A DNA stretch of 64,000 bases from Tropicimonas marinistellae (lineage in GTDB: Bacteria; Pseudomonadota; Alphaproteobacteria; Rhodobacterales; Rhodobacteraceae). Below, in pieces: positions 1 to 7,441 of this stretch. The notes below the pieces were generated by a model. It had not been told where the DNA came from. It did no database searches and saw only the letters and a program-made list of their open reading frames with translations. The stretch is from assembly GCF_001509585.1 (NCBI RefSeq), contig NZ_LNCI01000001.1:434001-498000 (forward strand). Direction: 5' to 3'. Position 1 is the first letter of the stretch. Each line of letters starts with the position of its first letter. Made by a program: the position numbers and the translations under genes.

Positions 1-97
1 CGAGTGCCTTGGGGTCTTCGAATGTATTGCCGAAGATCAACCGCCCCCAGCCGCAGTTGATGCCAGAGTTGGGTGTCGGACCGGTGTCGCCTGTCAT
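1..97 (-). CDS. ngg: N-acetylglutaminylglutamine synthetase, N-terminal fragment
   Basis: Only the first 32 codons are inside the window; the gene continues past the left edge. The visible peptide begins MTGDTGPTPNSGINCGWGRL; its NCGWGRL-IF-TF stretch is the conserved opening of the GNAT/ATP-grasp-type protein of the NAGGN osmolyte locus. The family joins acetyl-glutamine and glutamine to make N-acetylglutaminylglutamine, which the neighbouring amidotransferase then amidates. The start codon at 97..95 overlaps the stop of that upstream gene in an ATGA, so the two are translationally coupled. The identification rests on this short motif plus the neighbour; the catalytic regions are not visible. 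Confidence 0.75.
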   Translation of the reverse strand, partial: MTGDTGPTPNSGINCGWGRLIFGNTFEDPKAL

Positions 98-1878
98 CCG
101 TCTATCCCCTGCGCCTGAAGCCAGAGTTCCAGCATCGCCACCTGCCACAATTCGGATCCGCGAAGGCGCGTGATGTGGTCCTTGGGATTGGCGAACAATG
201 TCTCGAGATATTCCGTCCGGAAGATCCCACGGGCGCGCGCAGCCTCGTTGGTGAGCGCCCCGCGCACCATCTCGAGGTATGGACCGTCGATGTATTTCAG
301 TGCGGGTACGGGGAAATACCCCTTCGGCCTGTCGATGACCTCTCTCGGGATCACCCGTCGTGCGGTTTCCTTCAGGATCCCCTTGCCGTCATGGGCCAGC
401 TTGTGACGCGCCGGGATACGGCCCGCAAGTTCGACGACCTCGTGGTCGAGGAAGGGGACCCGCGCCTCCAGGCCCCAGGCCATTGTCTGATTGTCGACCC
501 GCTTCACGGGGTCGTCCACCAGCATCACGTTGGTGTCCTGCCGCAACGCCTTGTCCACGGGATCGTCCGCGCCTGTCTGCGCAAAATGTGCCTCGACGAA
601 GGCGAGGCTTTCGTCCTTGTCGGCCATGTACTCCGGGGTCAGATGCTCCGCGAGCCGCGCGTGAGTCCGGTCGAAGAAGGCATTGGCATATGCCGAAACC
701 GGATCGGTGGCATCCTGCAAGGGCGGGTACCAGTGATAGCCGCCGAAGACCTCGTCGGCCCCTTGTCCGGATTGTACCACCTTGATCGTCTTGGCGACCT
801 CGCGCGAGAGCAGGAAGAAGCCGATATTGTCGTACGAGACCATCGGTTCCGACATCGCCGCGATGGCATGCGGCAGGTTCTCCCGCATCTCGGAAGAGGG
901 GATCATGAGCTTGTGGTGGTTGGTGCCGTAATGCGCCGAGATCAGGTCTGAATACTTGAACTCGTCGCCTTTCTCGCCATGCGCCTCCTCGAAGCCTATG
1001 GAATAGGTGGCGAGATCTGTCTGGCCTTCCTCTGCAAGCAGGCCGACGATCAGAGAGCTGTCCACACCGCCCGAGAGCAACACGCCCACCGGGACATCGG
1101 CCACCATGCGGCGGCGCACCGACGCGCGTAGCTCGTCCAGGAGGATCTCCTCCCACTCCTTGAAGCTTCTCGCCTCCTCTTCCGGGCTGCGTTCGAAGCT
1201 CGGTACCCAGTAGCGCTGCTCCGACTCGACGCTTCCATCGGCTCTCAGAATGCGGATTGTTGCCGGCGGCAGCTTTCGCACACCGTTCAGAATCGTCCGG
1301 GGTGCCGGGACGACGGCGTGCCAGGTCATGTAGTGGTGCAGCGCGACGCGGTCTATGGACGTGTCGATCCCGCCCGCGCGCAACAGCGCCGGCAGGGTCG
1401 AGGCGAAACGCAGTCCGCTGGCGGTTTCCGCGTGGTAGAGCGGCTTGATCCCGAAGCGGTCACGCACGAAGATCGTCCGTCCGCTCTCGCGTTCGCGGAT
1501 CGCAAACGCGAACATGCCGTTGAACCTAGCAATCGCCTCGGTTCCCCATTCGGCCCAGGCCTTGACGATTACCTCCGTGTCGGAATGCGAAGCGAAGCGG
1601 TGCCCCTTCGCCTCCAGTTCGGATCGCAGGTCGGGGTAGTTGTAGATACACCCGTTGAAGACAATCGTCAGCCCAAGGTGGGTGTCTACGAAAGGTTGCG
1701 CGCCGGCTTCGCTGAGGTCGATGATCCGCAAACGCCTGTGGCCGAAGGCCCAGTCGCCGCGGGAGACCACTCCGGAGCTGTCAGGACCTCGCGGGGCCAT
1801 GTACTCGGCCATCGCCGCCACTGCATCGACATTTGCCGGGCTTCCGTCATAGGTTATCTCGCCGCAAATGCCGCACAA
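94..1878 (-). CDS. asnO: N-acetylglutaminylglutamine amidotransferase (AsnB-like)
   Basis: 594-residue class II glutamine amidotransferase of the asparagine synthetase B family. The N-terminus reads MCGICGE, so Cys2 becomes the nucleophile that releases ammonia from glutamine; the glutaminase domain spans about residues 1-200. A PP-loop (LSGGVDSSL, near residue 268) marks the ATP-using synthetase domain. The start codon is TTG at 1878..1876, directly before the essential Cys codon, and GAGAGG eight bases upstream supports it; no other start would leave Cys at the N-terminus. The ATGA overlap with ngg shows it belongs to the NAGGN (N-acetylglutaminylglutamine amide) compatible-solute pathway rather than general asparagine synthesis. 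The third usual member, an M42 peptidase, lies about 9 kb away at 11086-12258. Confidence 0.85.
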   Translation of the reverse strand: MCGICGEITYDGSPANVDAVAAMAEYMAPRGPDSSGVVSRGDWAFGHRRLRIIDLSEAGAQPFVDTHLGLTIVFNGCIYNYPDLRSELEAKGHRFASHSDTEVIVKAWAEWGTEAIARFNGMFAFAIRERESGRTIFVRDRFGIKPLYHAETASGLRFASTLPALLRAGGIDTSIDRVALHHYMTWHAVVPAPRTILNGVRKLPPATIRILRADGSVESEQRYWVPSFERSPEEEARSFKEWEEILLDELRASVRRRMVADVPVGVLLSGGVDSSLIVGLLAEEGQTDLATYSIGFEEAHGEKGDEFKYSDLISAHYGTNHHKLMIPSSEMRENLPHAIAAMSEPMVSYDNIGFFLLSREVAKTIKVVQSGQGADEVFGGYHWYPPLQDATDPVSAYANAFFDRTHARLAEHLTPEYMADKDESLAFVEAHFAQTGADDPVDKALRQDTNVMLVDDPVKRVDNQTMAWGLEARVPFLDHEVVELAGRIPARHKLAHDGKGILKETARRVIPREVIDRPKGYFPVPALKYIDGPYLEMVRGALTNEAARARGIFRTEYLETLFANPKDHITRLRGSELWQVAMLELWLQAQGIDG

Positions 1879-1938
1879 TGGTTCGACCTCTCAATTTCAT
1901 GCTGTTGCGGTGGAACCTAAGGAGCCTCGCCGCGCAGG

Positions 1939-2892
1939 TCAAACCGATGCCCGATCCACGAAGATGCTGCGCGGGATCACGCAGGAAACGACCCAGTTCG
2001 GGGCATCCACGATCTCGCTGATGCGAAGATCCGCGGCAACCGAGCACAGCATGTAGGCATCTTCTGCCGCAATGCTTCGGCTGAGATGGTCGATCATATC
2101 GGCGACCGCGTCGCGGCAGGCTGTCATCAGGTCGGGGCCGATGCCGGTGGTTGCGACGACTCCCGATCGCTCCAGATCGCCGGGTCGGGGACCAGACGTT
2201 GCATAGCGCGGAAAGCGAGGGGCACCGCCGCGCGCAAGTTCGAGCTTGATACGAACCTCCATGCCGCTCTCGATCGCGGTCCCACATACCTCGCCGTCGC
2301 CCTGCGCGGCGTGGGTGTCGCCGATGGAGAGAAGCGCCCCTTCGACTTCCACCGGCAGGTAGAGCACTGTGCCGGTTCTCAGGTCTCGAATGTCCATATT
2401 GCCGCCAACCCGGCGCGGCGGGATCACGTCATGCGGGCCAGGCGTGGCTGGCGCGGTGCCAATGGTGCCGATGAACGGTGCAAAGGGGATTTCCGCGATG
2501 CCGTTGAAGGCGAGGGGCGTGCGGCCGGACGTATCGTAGTTCCATAGCTGAAGCCGGGGATCGGGAAACTGATCCGCGAGCAGCCCGAAACCGGGTATGA
2601 GCCCGGTCCAGCCGAAGCCTGAAGGGCTGAAATCCTCGATGGTGATGATGAGAGCATCTCCCGGGCGCGCGCCGTCCACATGGATCGGACCTGTCAGCGG
2701 ATTGGCCCGCCCGGGGTCTAGCGTGGCCATCGTGTCGTGGGTGGAGTCGCCGTTGACCTGCCCATCTCCCGCGTCGCGGCAGGCAATGGTCACGCGCTCG
2801 CCCGGAGCCACGATCATCGCCGGTGCGACGGCCTTGTCCCAGCCGAAATGGCAGTCGCAGGAATGCAGAGTTCGGATCGGGGGCTGGATCAT
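1939..2892 (-). CDS. acetamidase/formamidase family protein
   Basis: 317-residue FmdA/AmdA-type amidase, a family that hydrolyses small amides to the acid and ammonia in the cytoplasm; no signal peptide. Recognisable family stretches are the N-terminal HSCDCHFGWDKA, the GDGQVNGDSTHDT region, GDTHAAQGDGEVCGTAIES near residue 200, and DAYMLCSVAADLRISEIVD near the C-terminus. The start at 2892 (MIQPPIRTL) is chosen because it overlaps the stop of the upstream hydrolase as ATGA; the frame is open further upstream but inside that gene. It is the last gene of a three-gene operon with an M20 hydrolase and a DUF1028 protein, so it probably acts on an amide imported by the divergent peptide transporter or released by the neighbour. 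Exact substrate unknown. Confidence 0.8.
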   Translation of the reverse strand: MIQPPIRTLHSCDCHFGWDKAVAPAMIVAPGERVTIACRDAGDGQVNGDSTHDTMATLDPGRANPLTGPIHVDGARPGDALIITIEDFSPSGFGWTGLIPGFGLLADQFPDPRLQLWNYDTSGRTPLAFNGIAEIPFAPFIGTIGTAPATPGPHDVIPPRRVGGNMDIRDLRTGTVLYLPVEVEGALLSIGDTHAAQGDGEVCGTAIESGMEVRIKLELARGGAPRFPRYATSGPRPGDLERSGVVATTGIGPDLMTACRDAVADMIDHLSRSIAAEDAYMLCSVAADLRISEIVDAPNWVVSCVIPRSIFVDRASV

Positions 2893-4118
2893 GAATCCTC
2901 GTCTGAAGCCAGACGTTTCAGGAACTCGCGAAGCACGACGACGGCCCGCTCCATATCTTCGGGGGCGGCGTATTCCGCAGGGTTGTGGCTGACCCCATCG
3001 CGACAGCGGACGAAGAGCATTGCCACCGGGCAAAGGTCGGCCATGGCCGAGGCGTCATGGGTGGCGCCGGACATAAGGTGCAATGGCCGCTGGCCCGCCG
3101 TCTTGATGGCTGTCGCCAACGCGTCCTGCAACCTGGGCGCGCAGGCCATGGCGGGCTGCTGGTACGTTCGCTCCATCTGCCACGAGCAGTCACGTTGCGC
3201 CGCTGCGTCCCTCGCCGCCGCCGCGACCCGCTCCGCCACCCGGGTGCGTATCGTGTCCTCCGCCGAACGCAACTCGATGGTGCAATGCACCTTTGCGGGC
3301 ACAGCGTTGACCACATTAGGCGCGACGTCGAGATGCCCGATCGTGCCGACTGCCTGATCCGTCTCGCGGCAGATCCGTTCGACCGCACTCACCAGCTCAG
3401 CCGCTGCGCAGAGCGCGTCCCGCCGTAGCTCCATCGGCGCCGTTCCGGCATGCGCTGCGCGGCCGGTCACGGTCACGGCATGGCGTTCGATCCCGGCAAT
3501 GGCGGTGACGATACCAACGGGCAGGCCCGCGGCCTCAAGCACCGGCCCCTGCTCGATATGTGTCTCCAGATACCCGAGCACGGTGCTGGCCGGGCGGGCG
3601 ATGTCGCCTATCGCGGCCGGATCTCCGAAGCCGTCGAGCGCGTCGCGGAGCGATATGCCGCGACGGTCGGACATCTCCAGAACATTGCGATCCAGCGTTC
3701 CGGCGAGCGCCCGGGGTCCAATGAGCGCTGTCGGGAACCTTACGCCCTCCTCGTCCGCGAAGCAGAGGACCTCCACGGCGAACGGCAACGGCCTGTCGCC
3801 GAACTCCTCAAGCGCGAGGATCGGCAGAAGCACACCCATGATCCCGTCGTAGGCACCACCGCCTCGCACTGAATCCTGATGCGAACCGAGCAGGAACGTC
3901 GGCGCGTCGGGTGTCGCGGCCTCTCGGCGCCCGATCAGGGTTCCGGCCGCGTCGATGTGAGTTTTCAGCCCGGCTGAACGCATCCATCCGCCGATCAGTT
4001 CGTTGGCGCGGGCATGTTCGGGCGTGAACGGCAAGCGGGTCACGCCTGCTCCGGGTTCTGATATCGCGGCAGCCTCCGCCAGCATCGCTGCGGCGCGCTC
4101 TCCAATCGTCAGCGTCAT
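2889..4118 (-). CDS. Zn-dependent M20 hydrolase (allantoate / N-carbamoyl-L-amino-acid amidohydrolase type)
   Basis: 409-residue cytoplasmic metalloenzyme of the hydantoinase/carbamoylase group of peptidase family M20. Metal-ligand motifs are in order: GSHQDSVRGGGAYDG (His and bridging Asp), CFADEEGVRF (Glu-Glu), ETHIEQGPVLE (His), and SGATHDASAM plus VSHNPAEY near the C-terminus. Such enzymes cleave the carbamoyl or ureido group from N-carbamoyl amino acids or allantoate; some act on acyl amino acids. It overlaps both neighbours by 4 bp (ATGA at 4115-4118 and at 2889-2892), so DUF1028, this gene and the amidase are one translational unit. AllC and AmaB/HyuC-like activities cannot be told apart from sequence alone. 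Confidence 0.8.
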   Translation of the reverse strand: MTLTIGERAAAMLAEAAAISEPGAGVTRLPFTPEHARANELIGGWMRSAGLKTHIDAAGTLIGRREAATPDAPTFLLGSHQDSVRGGGAYDGIMGVLLPILALEEFGDRPLPFAVEVLCFADEEGVRFPTALIGPRALAGTLDRNVLEMSDRRGISLRDALDGFGDPAAIGDIARPASTVLGYLETHIEQGPVLEAAGLPVGIVTAIAGIERHAVTVTGRAAHAGTAPMELRRDALCAAAELVSAVERICRETDQAVGTIGHLDVAPNVVNAVPAKVHCTIELRSAEDTIRTRVAERVAAAARDAAAQRDCSWQMERTYQQPAMACAPRLQDALATAIKTAGQRPLHLMSGATHDASAMADLCPVAMLFVRCRDGVSHNPAEYAAPEDMERAVVVLREFLKRLASDEDS

Positions 4119-4771
4119 GTTCTGAAAGGCTCCCGCCGGGTTGGCAGTGTGTCAAGCCAATTGCGATAGGCGTCCGCGCGCGTGCGTTCCAGAAGCATGG
4201 CCAGACGATCCATGGGCGCGGGATCGAAATCAACGCGCAGGTCAAGGGGCGGCGCGTCTTCGGCAAGCACCAGAAGCGCGGCCGACTGGGTGCCGCGCCG
4301 GTCGCTTCCGGCTGCGAGGCCAGCGCGCAGGGCATTGACAAGGCGCTGGGCGAAGTCGCCGGCCGAGGCGTTGAGGACCTCAGCGGTCCGTTCGATCACC
4401 CGGCTGGAGGCCAGCCAGTTCCCGGCCACCGCCCATCCGTCACCGCTAAGGTGCCCGGTGAAGGCTTGGTTTTCCGTTCCGTTGTGGATCGCGGTATCAC
4501 CCTTCAAGTCCAGAACGGCAAGCTGGCGCGCCTCGCGACCCGGATCCGGGGTGACCACCGCCGCCAGCGCGTCGCGCGCCGTGGCCCCGCCGGCCAGGCG
4601 TGCCAGCGCATCCTCTCCCCAGACCGTCGACGGGGTCTGTCCTTGCGATGCCGTCAGTCCGAATCGTGCATCGCCTCTTAGTACCCAGCCGCCGACGCAG
4701 AGGTTCCCCGTCGCGGCCGCGGCGCCCAAAGCGCCCGAATCCTGGTCGATTGCCAACACGGAAAAGGTCAT
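4115..4771 (-). CDS. DUF1028 domain-containing protein
   Basis: 218 residues covering one DUF1028 domain from end to end. The start at 4771 (MTFSVLAID) is preferred over the ATG six bases upstream because AGGAGG at 4778-4783 lies six bases before it but directly abuts the upstream ATG. The typical opening (MTFSVLAID, then GALGAAAATGNLCVGGWV) and an AVAGNWLAS stretch are present. The family has been related to N-terminal-nucleophile hydrolases; here removal of Met would expose Thr2, consistent with that, but I cannot show activity. It is first in the operon with the M20 hydrolase and amidase and divergent from a peptide importer, a common setting for this family. Function unknown. Confidence 0.7.
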   Translation of the reverse strand: MTFSVLAIDQDSGALGAAAATGNLCVGGWVLRGDARFGLTASQGQTPSTVWGEDALARLAGGATARDALAAVVTPDPGREARQLAVLDLKGDTAIHNGTENQAFTGHLSGDGWAVAGNWLASSRVIERTAEVLNASAGDFAQRLVNALRAGLAAGSDRRGTQSAALLVLAEDAPPLDLRVDFDPAPMDRLAMLLERTRADAYRNWLDTLPTRREPFRT

Positions 4772-4816
4772 TCGCATCCTCCTGCCGGATACATAGCACG
4801 AAAGCCCTTTGGGTAT

Positions 4817-4838
4817 ACAATTTATCATGATAAATTGT
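4817..4838. promoter_or_regulatory. 22-bp perfect palindrome in divergent promoter (candidate GntR operator)
   Basis: The arms are ACAATTTATCA and TGATAAATTGT, perfectly complementary with no spacer. The site is strikingly AT-rich for this GC-rich window and sits midway between the minus-strand DUF1028 operon (start 4771) and the plus-strand peptide transporter (start 4863). The only regulator encoded in the cassette is the FadR-type GntR protein at 10243-11034, so it is the natural candidate ligand. Binding is inferred. Confidence 0.6.
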
Positions 4839-4862
4839 GAGCAACCAACAAGGGAGCATAAG

Positions 4863-6437
4863 ATGACGATCCTTCCGATGACGCGCCGCACCGTCTCCGC
4901 GTTAGCACTTGCTGCGATGACCGCTTCAATGGGGCTTCCGGCGCTGGCCCAGACACCGCCGGGCGTGCTGGTCGTGGGCCAGATCGCCGAGCCGAAATCC
5001 CTCGATCCGCATGCGGTCACTGCGGTCAACGATTTCCGCATCCTGATGAACGTCTACGACGGGCTCGTGCGCTACAAATCGGGCACACTCGAGGTCGAGC
5101 CTGCGCTGGCAGAGAGCTGGGAAATCAGCGAGGACGGTACCGAATACACATTCACCTTGCGCGAGGGCGTGGCTTTCCACGATGGAACTCCGCTGACGGC
5201 CGAGGCCGTGAAGTTCAACTTTGACCGGATGCTCGACGAGTCCCACCCGTTCCACGACACCGGTCCCTTCCCACTCTCCTTCTTCTTTTCCGCCATCGAG
5301 ACCACGGAAGCAGTGGACGAGCGCACGGTGAAATTCACGCTGAACGCGCCTTATGCGCCGTTTCTGTCGAATCTCGCCTACCCGACCGGGCTGATCGTCT
5401 CGCCCGCCGCCGTGGAGCAATATGGCGCCGATTTCGGCCGCAACCCTGCCGGAACCGGCCCGTTCAAGTTCGCCGAATGGCGGTCGAACGAGGCAGTCGT
5501 GATCGAGAATAACCCCGACTATTGGGACGGCGCGGCAGAGCTTGAGGCGGTGGTTTACCGTCCGATCACCGATGCCAACACCCGGACCGCGGAGATGCTG
5601 GCCGGCGGTATCGATCTGATGGTCGAAGTGCCGCCCAATGCGCTCTCCGAGTTCGAAGGTGACGCCTACACCGTGCATGAGCAGGCCGGCCCGCATGTCT
5701 GGTTCCTGATCCTGAACGCCAAGGAGGGTCCATTCGCCGATGTGAAGGTCCGGCAGGCAGCGAACTACGCGATCAACAAGCAGGCGATTGTCGAGAACGT
5801 GCTCGAAGGGACTGCCGCCGTCGCAGCCGGTCCGACACCGCCAGCCTTCGCCTGGGCCTATAACGAAACGCTTGAGCCCTATCCCTATGATCCGGAGAAG
5901 GCCAAAGAACTGATCGCGGAGGCAGGTGTCGAAGGTGCGGAGTTGACCTTCTACGTCACCGAGGGTGGGTCAGGCATGCTGGACCCGGTGCCGATGGGCA
6001 CCGCGATTCAAGCCGATCTCGAGGCGGTGGGTTTTGACGTGAAGATCGAGACCTACGAATGGAACACTTTCCTCGGCGAGGTGAACCCAGGTCTCGAAGG
6101 CAAGGCGGACATGGCCGAGATGGCCTGGATGACCAATGATCCCGACACGCTGCCGTTCCTGGCGTTGCGCACGGAAGCGTGGCCCGACAAGGGCGGGTTC
6201 AACTCCGGGTATTACTCCAATCCGAAGGTGGACGAGCTGCTGGAAGCCGCGCGTATCTCCACCGACCAGGACGAGCGTGCTGCGCTCTATCAGGAGATGC
6301 AGGAGATCGTGCAGGAAGATGCGCCCTGGGTCTTTGTTGCCAACTGGAAGCAGAACGCGGTGACGGCTGCTGGCGTCGAGGGCTTCGAGCTTCAGCCGTC
6401 ATTCTTCCTGCTGCTCGACGGCGTCTCCAAGAACTGA
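4863..6437 (+). CDS. peptide-type ABC transporter substrate-binding protein (SBP family 5)
   Basis: 524-residue periplasmic binding protein of the DppA/OppA type. The start at 4863 follows AGGGAG by six bases. A Tat/Sec-like signal peptide (MTRRTVSALALAAMTASM, cleavage near ALA-Q) occupies about residues 1-30. Family signatures follow: AEPKSLDPH, ALAESWEISEDGTEYTFTLR, GVAFHDGTPLTAEAVKFNFDR and GTGPFKFAEW. It binds the solute and delivers it to the permease pair encoded just downstream. A GC hairpin at 6446-6474 separates it from the first permease gene, which usually lets the binding protein be made in excess. The neighbouring amidase and M20 hydrolase suggest an amide, ureide or capped peptide ligand rather than general dipeptides; that is inference. 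Confidence 0.88.
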   Translation: MTILPMTRRTVSALALAAMTASMGLPALAQTPPGVLVVGQIAEPKSLDPHAVTAVNDFRILMNVYDGLVRYKSGTLEVEPALAESWEISEDGTEYTFTLREGVAFHDGTPLTAEAVKFNFDRMLDESHPFHDTGPFPLSFFFSAIETTEAVDERTVKFTLNAPYAPFLSNLAYPTGLIVSPAAVEQYGADFGRNPAGTGPFKFAEWRSNEAVVIENNPDYWDGAAELEAVVYRPITDANTRTAEMLAGGIDLMVEVPPNALSEFEGDAYTVHEQAGPHVWFLILNAKEGPFADVKVRQAANYAINKQAIVENVLEGTAAVAAGPTPPAFAWAYNETLEPYPYDPEKAKELIAEAGVEGAELTFYVTEGGSGMLDPVPMGTAIQADLEAVGFDVKIETYEWNTFLGEVNPGLEGKADMAEMAWMTNDPDTLPFLALRTEAWPDKGGFNSGYYSNPKVDELLEAARISTDQDERAALYQEMQEIVQEDAPWVFVANWKQNAVTAAGVEGFELQPSFFLLLDGVSKN

Positions 6438-6445
6438 CCGATGTC

Positions 6446-6474
6446 GCGGCGGGCCGGATTTCGCGGCCCGCCGC
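6446..6474 (+). other. GC-rich intercistronic hairpin after binding-protein gene
   Basis: Eleven-base arms 6446-6456 (GCGGCGGGCCG) and 6464-6474 (CGGCCCGCCGC) flank a seven-base loop. No T-run follows, so it is better read as an mRNA-protecting or attenuating stem-loop between the binding-protein and permease genes than as a full terminator. Confidence 0.7.
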
Positions 6475-6493
6475 CCCAGACACAGGCGCAACC

Positions 6494-7441
6494 ATGGGCG
6501 GCTACATCCTCAAGCGATTGCTCGCCGCGATTCCGGTGATCCTCGGTATCACGGTGATTGTCTTCCTGATCATGTCGCTAATCCCGGGCGACCCGGCGAC
6601 GGCCATCCTAGGCAGCTACGCGACACCGGAGAATGTCGAGAAGCTGAACCGCGACCTCGGCCTCGACAAGCCCCTGGTCAGCCAATACTTTATCTGGCTT
6701 GGAAACATGGTGCAGGGCGACTTCGGACGCTCCTTCTCGCTCAACCGGCCGGTTCTGGATGAAGTACTGGAGCGTTTTGGCGCGACATTGATTCTGGCCG
6801 GCACATCGCTGGTGCTTTGCTCGATCTTCGGCATCCTCGCTGGCGTGATCTCGGCGTCGCGACAGTATGGCCTGGCGGACAAGGCAATTACGTTTGTCGT
6901 ACTGATTGGCATCTCAATCCCGTCGTTCTTCCTCGGAATGATGATGATCCTCCTCTTTGCCGTGAAACTGCGGTGGCTGCCCGTTTCGGGCATGTATGCG
7001 ATCTACGGCGGGGGTGATCTCCCGGACCTGCTGCGCCACCTTGCCATGCCGGCAATTGCGCTGGCAGTGGTCGCGACAGGCGTCATTGCGCGGCTGTCCC
7101 GCTCGGCAATGCTGGAAGTCCTGCGGCAGGATTTCATCCGCACCGCGCGCGCCAAGGGCGTGAAGGAAAACCGTGTCGTCTGGCGCCATGCGCTCAAGGC
7201 GGCAATGGTCTCGATCATCCCGGTGATCGGTGTGCAGGCGGGGTTCGTGCTGTCCGGCGCAGTCTATATCGAGACGGTTTTCCAGTGGCCCGGCGTCGGG
7301 CGGATGCTGGTCACCGCGATCCTGACGCGGGATATCCTTTTGGTGCAGGGCGGTGTTGTGATCGTCGCGGCCTGCTACGTCCTCTTCAACCTCGCCGTCG
7401 ACGTGGCCCAGAGCCTGCTGGACCCGCGGGTCAAGATATGA
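6494..7441 (+). CDS. DppB/OppB-type ABC transporter permease
   Basis: 315-residue inner-membrane permease. It starts MGGYILKRLLAAIPVILGIT, the usual first membrane helix of this family, followed by the conserved SLIPGDPA motif. About six hydrophobic segments are visible. The cytoplasmic EAA-type loop (TARAKGVKENRVVWRHALKAA) that contacts the ATPase lies near residue 215, and the C-terminus ends with the typical LLDPRVKI. The gene ends in an ATGA overlap with the permease-ATPase fusion that follows. It forms the pore together with the N-terminal half of that fusion. Confidence 0.9.
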   Translation: MGGYILKRLLAAIPVILGITVIVFLIMSLIPGDPATAILGSYATPENVEKLNRDLGLDKPLVSQYFIWLGNMVQGDFGRSFSLNRPVLDEVLERFGATLILAGTSLVLCSIFGILAGVISASRQYGLADKAITFVVLIGISIPSFFLGMMMILLFAVKLRWLPVSGMYAIYGGGDLPDLLRHLAMPAIALAVVATGVIARLSRSAMLEVLRQDFIRTARAKGVKENRVVWRHALKAAMVSIIPVIGVQAGFVLSGAVYIETVFQWPGVGRMLVTAILTRDILLVQGGVVIVAACYVLFNLAVDVAQSLLDPRVKI

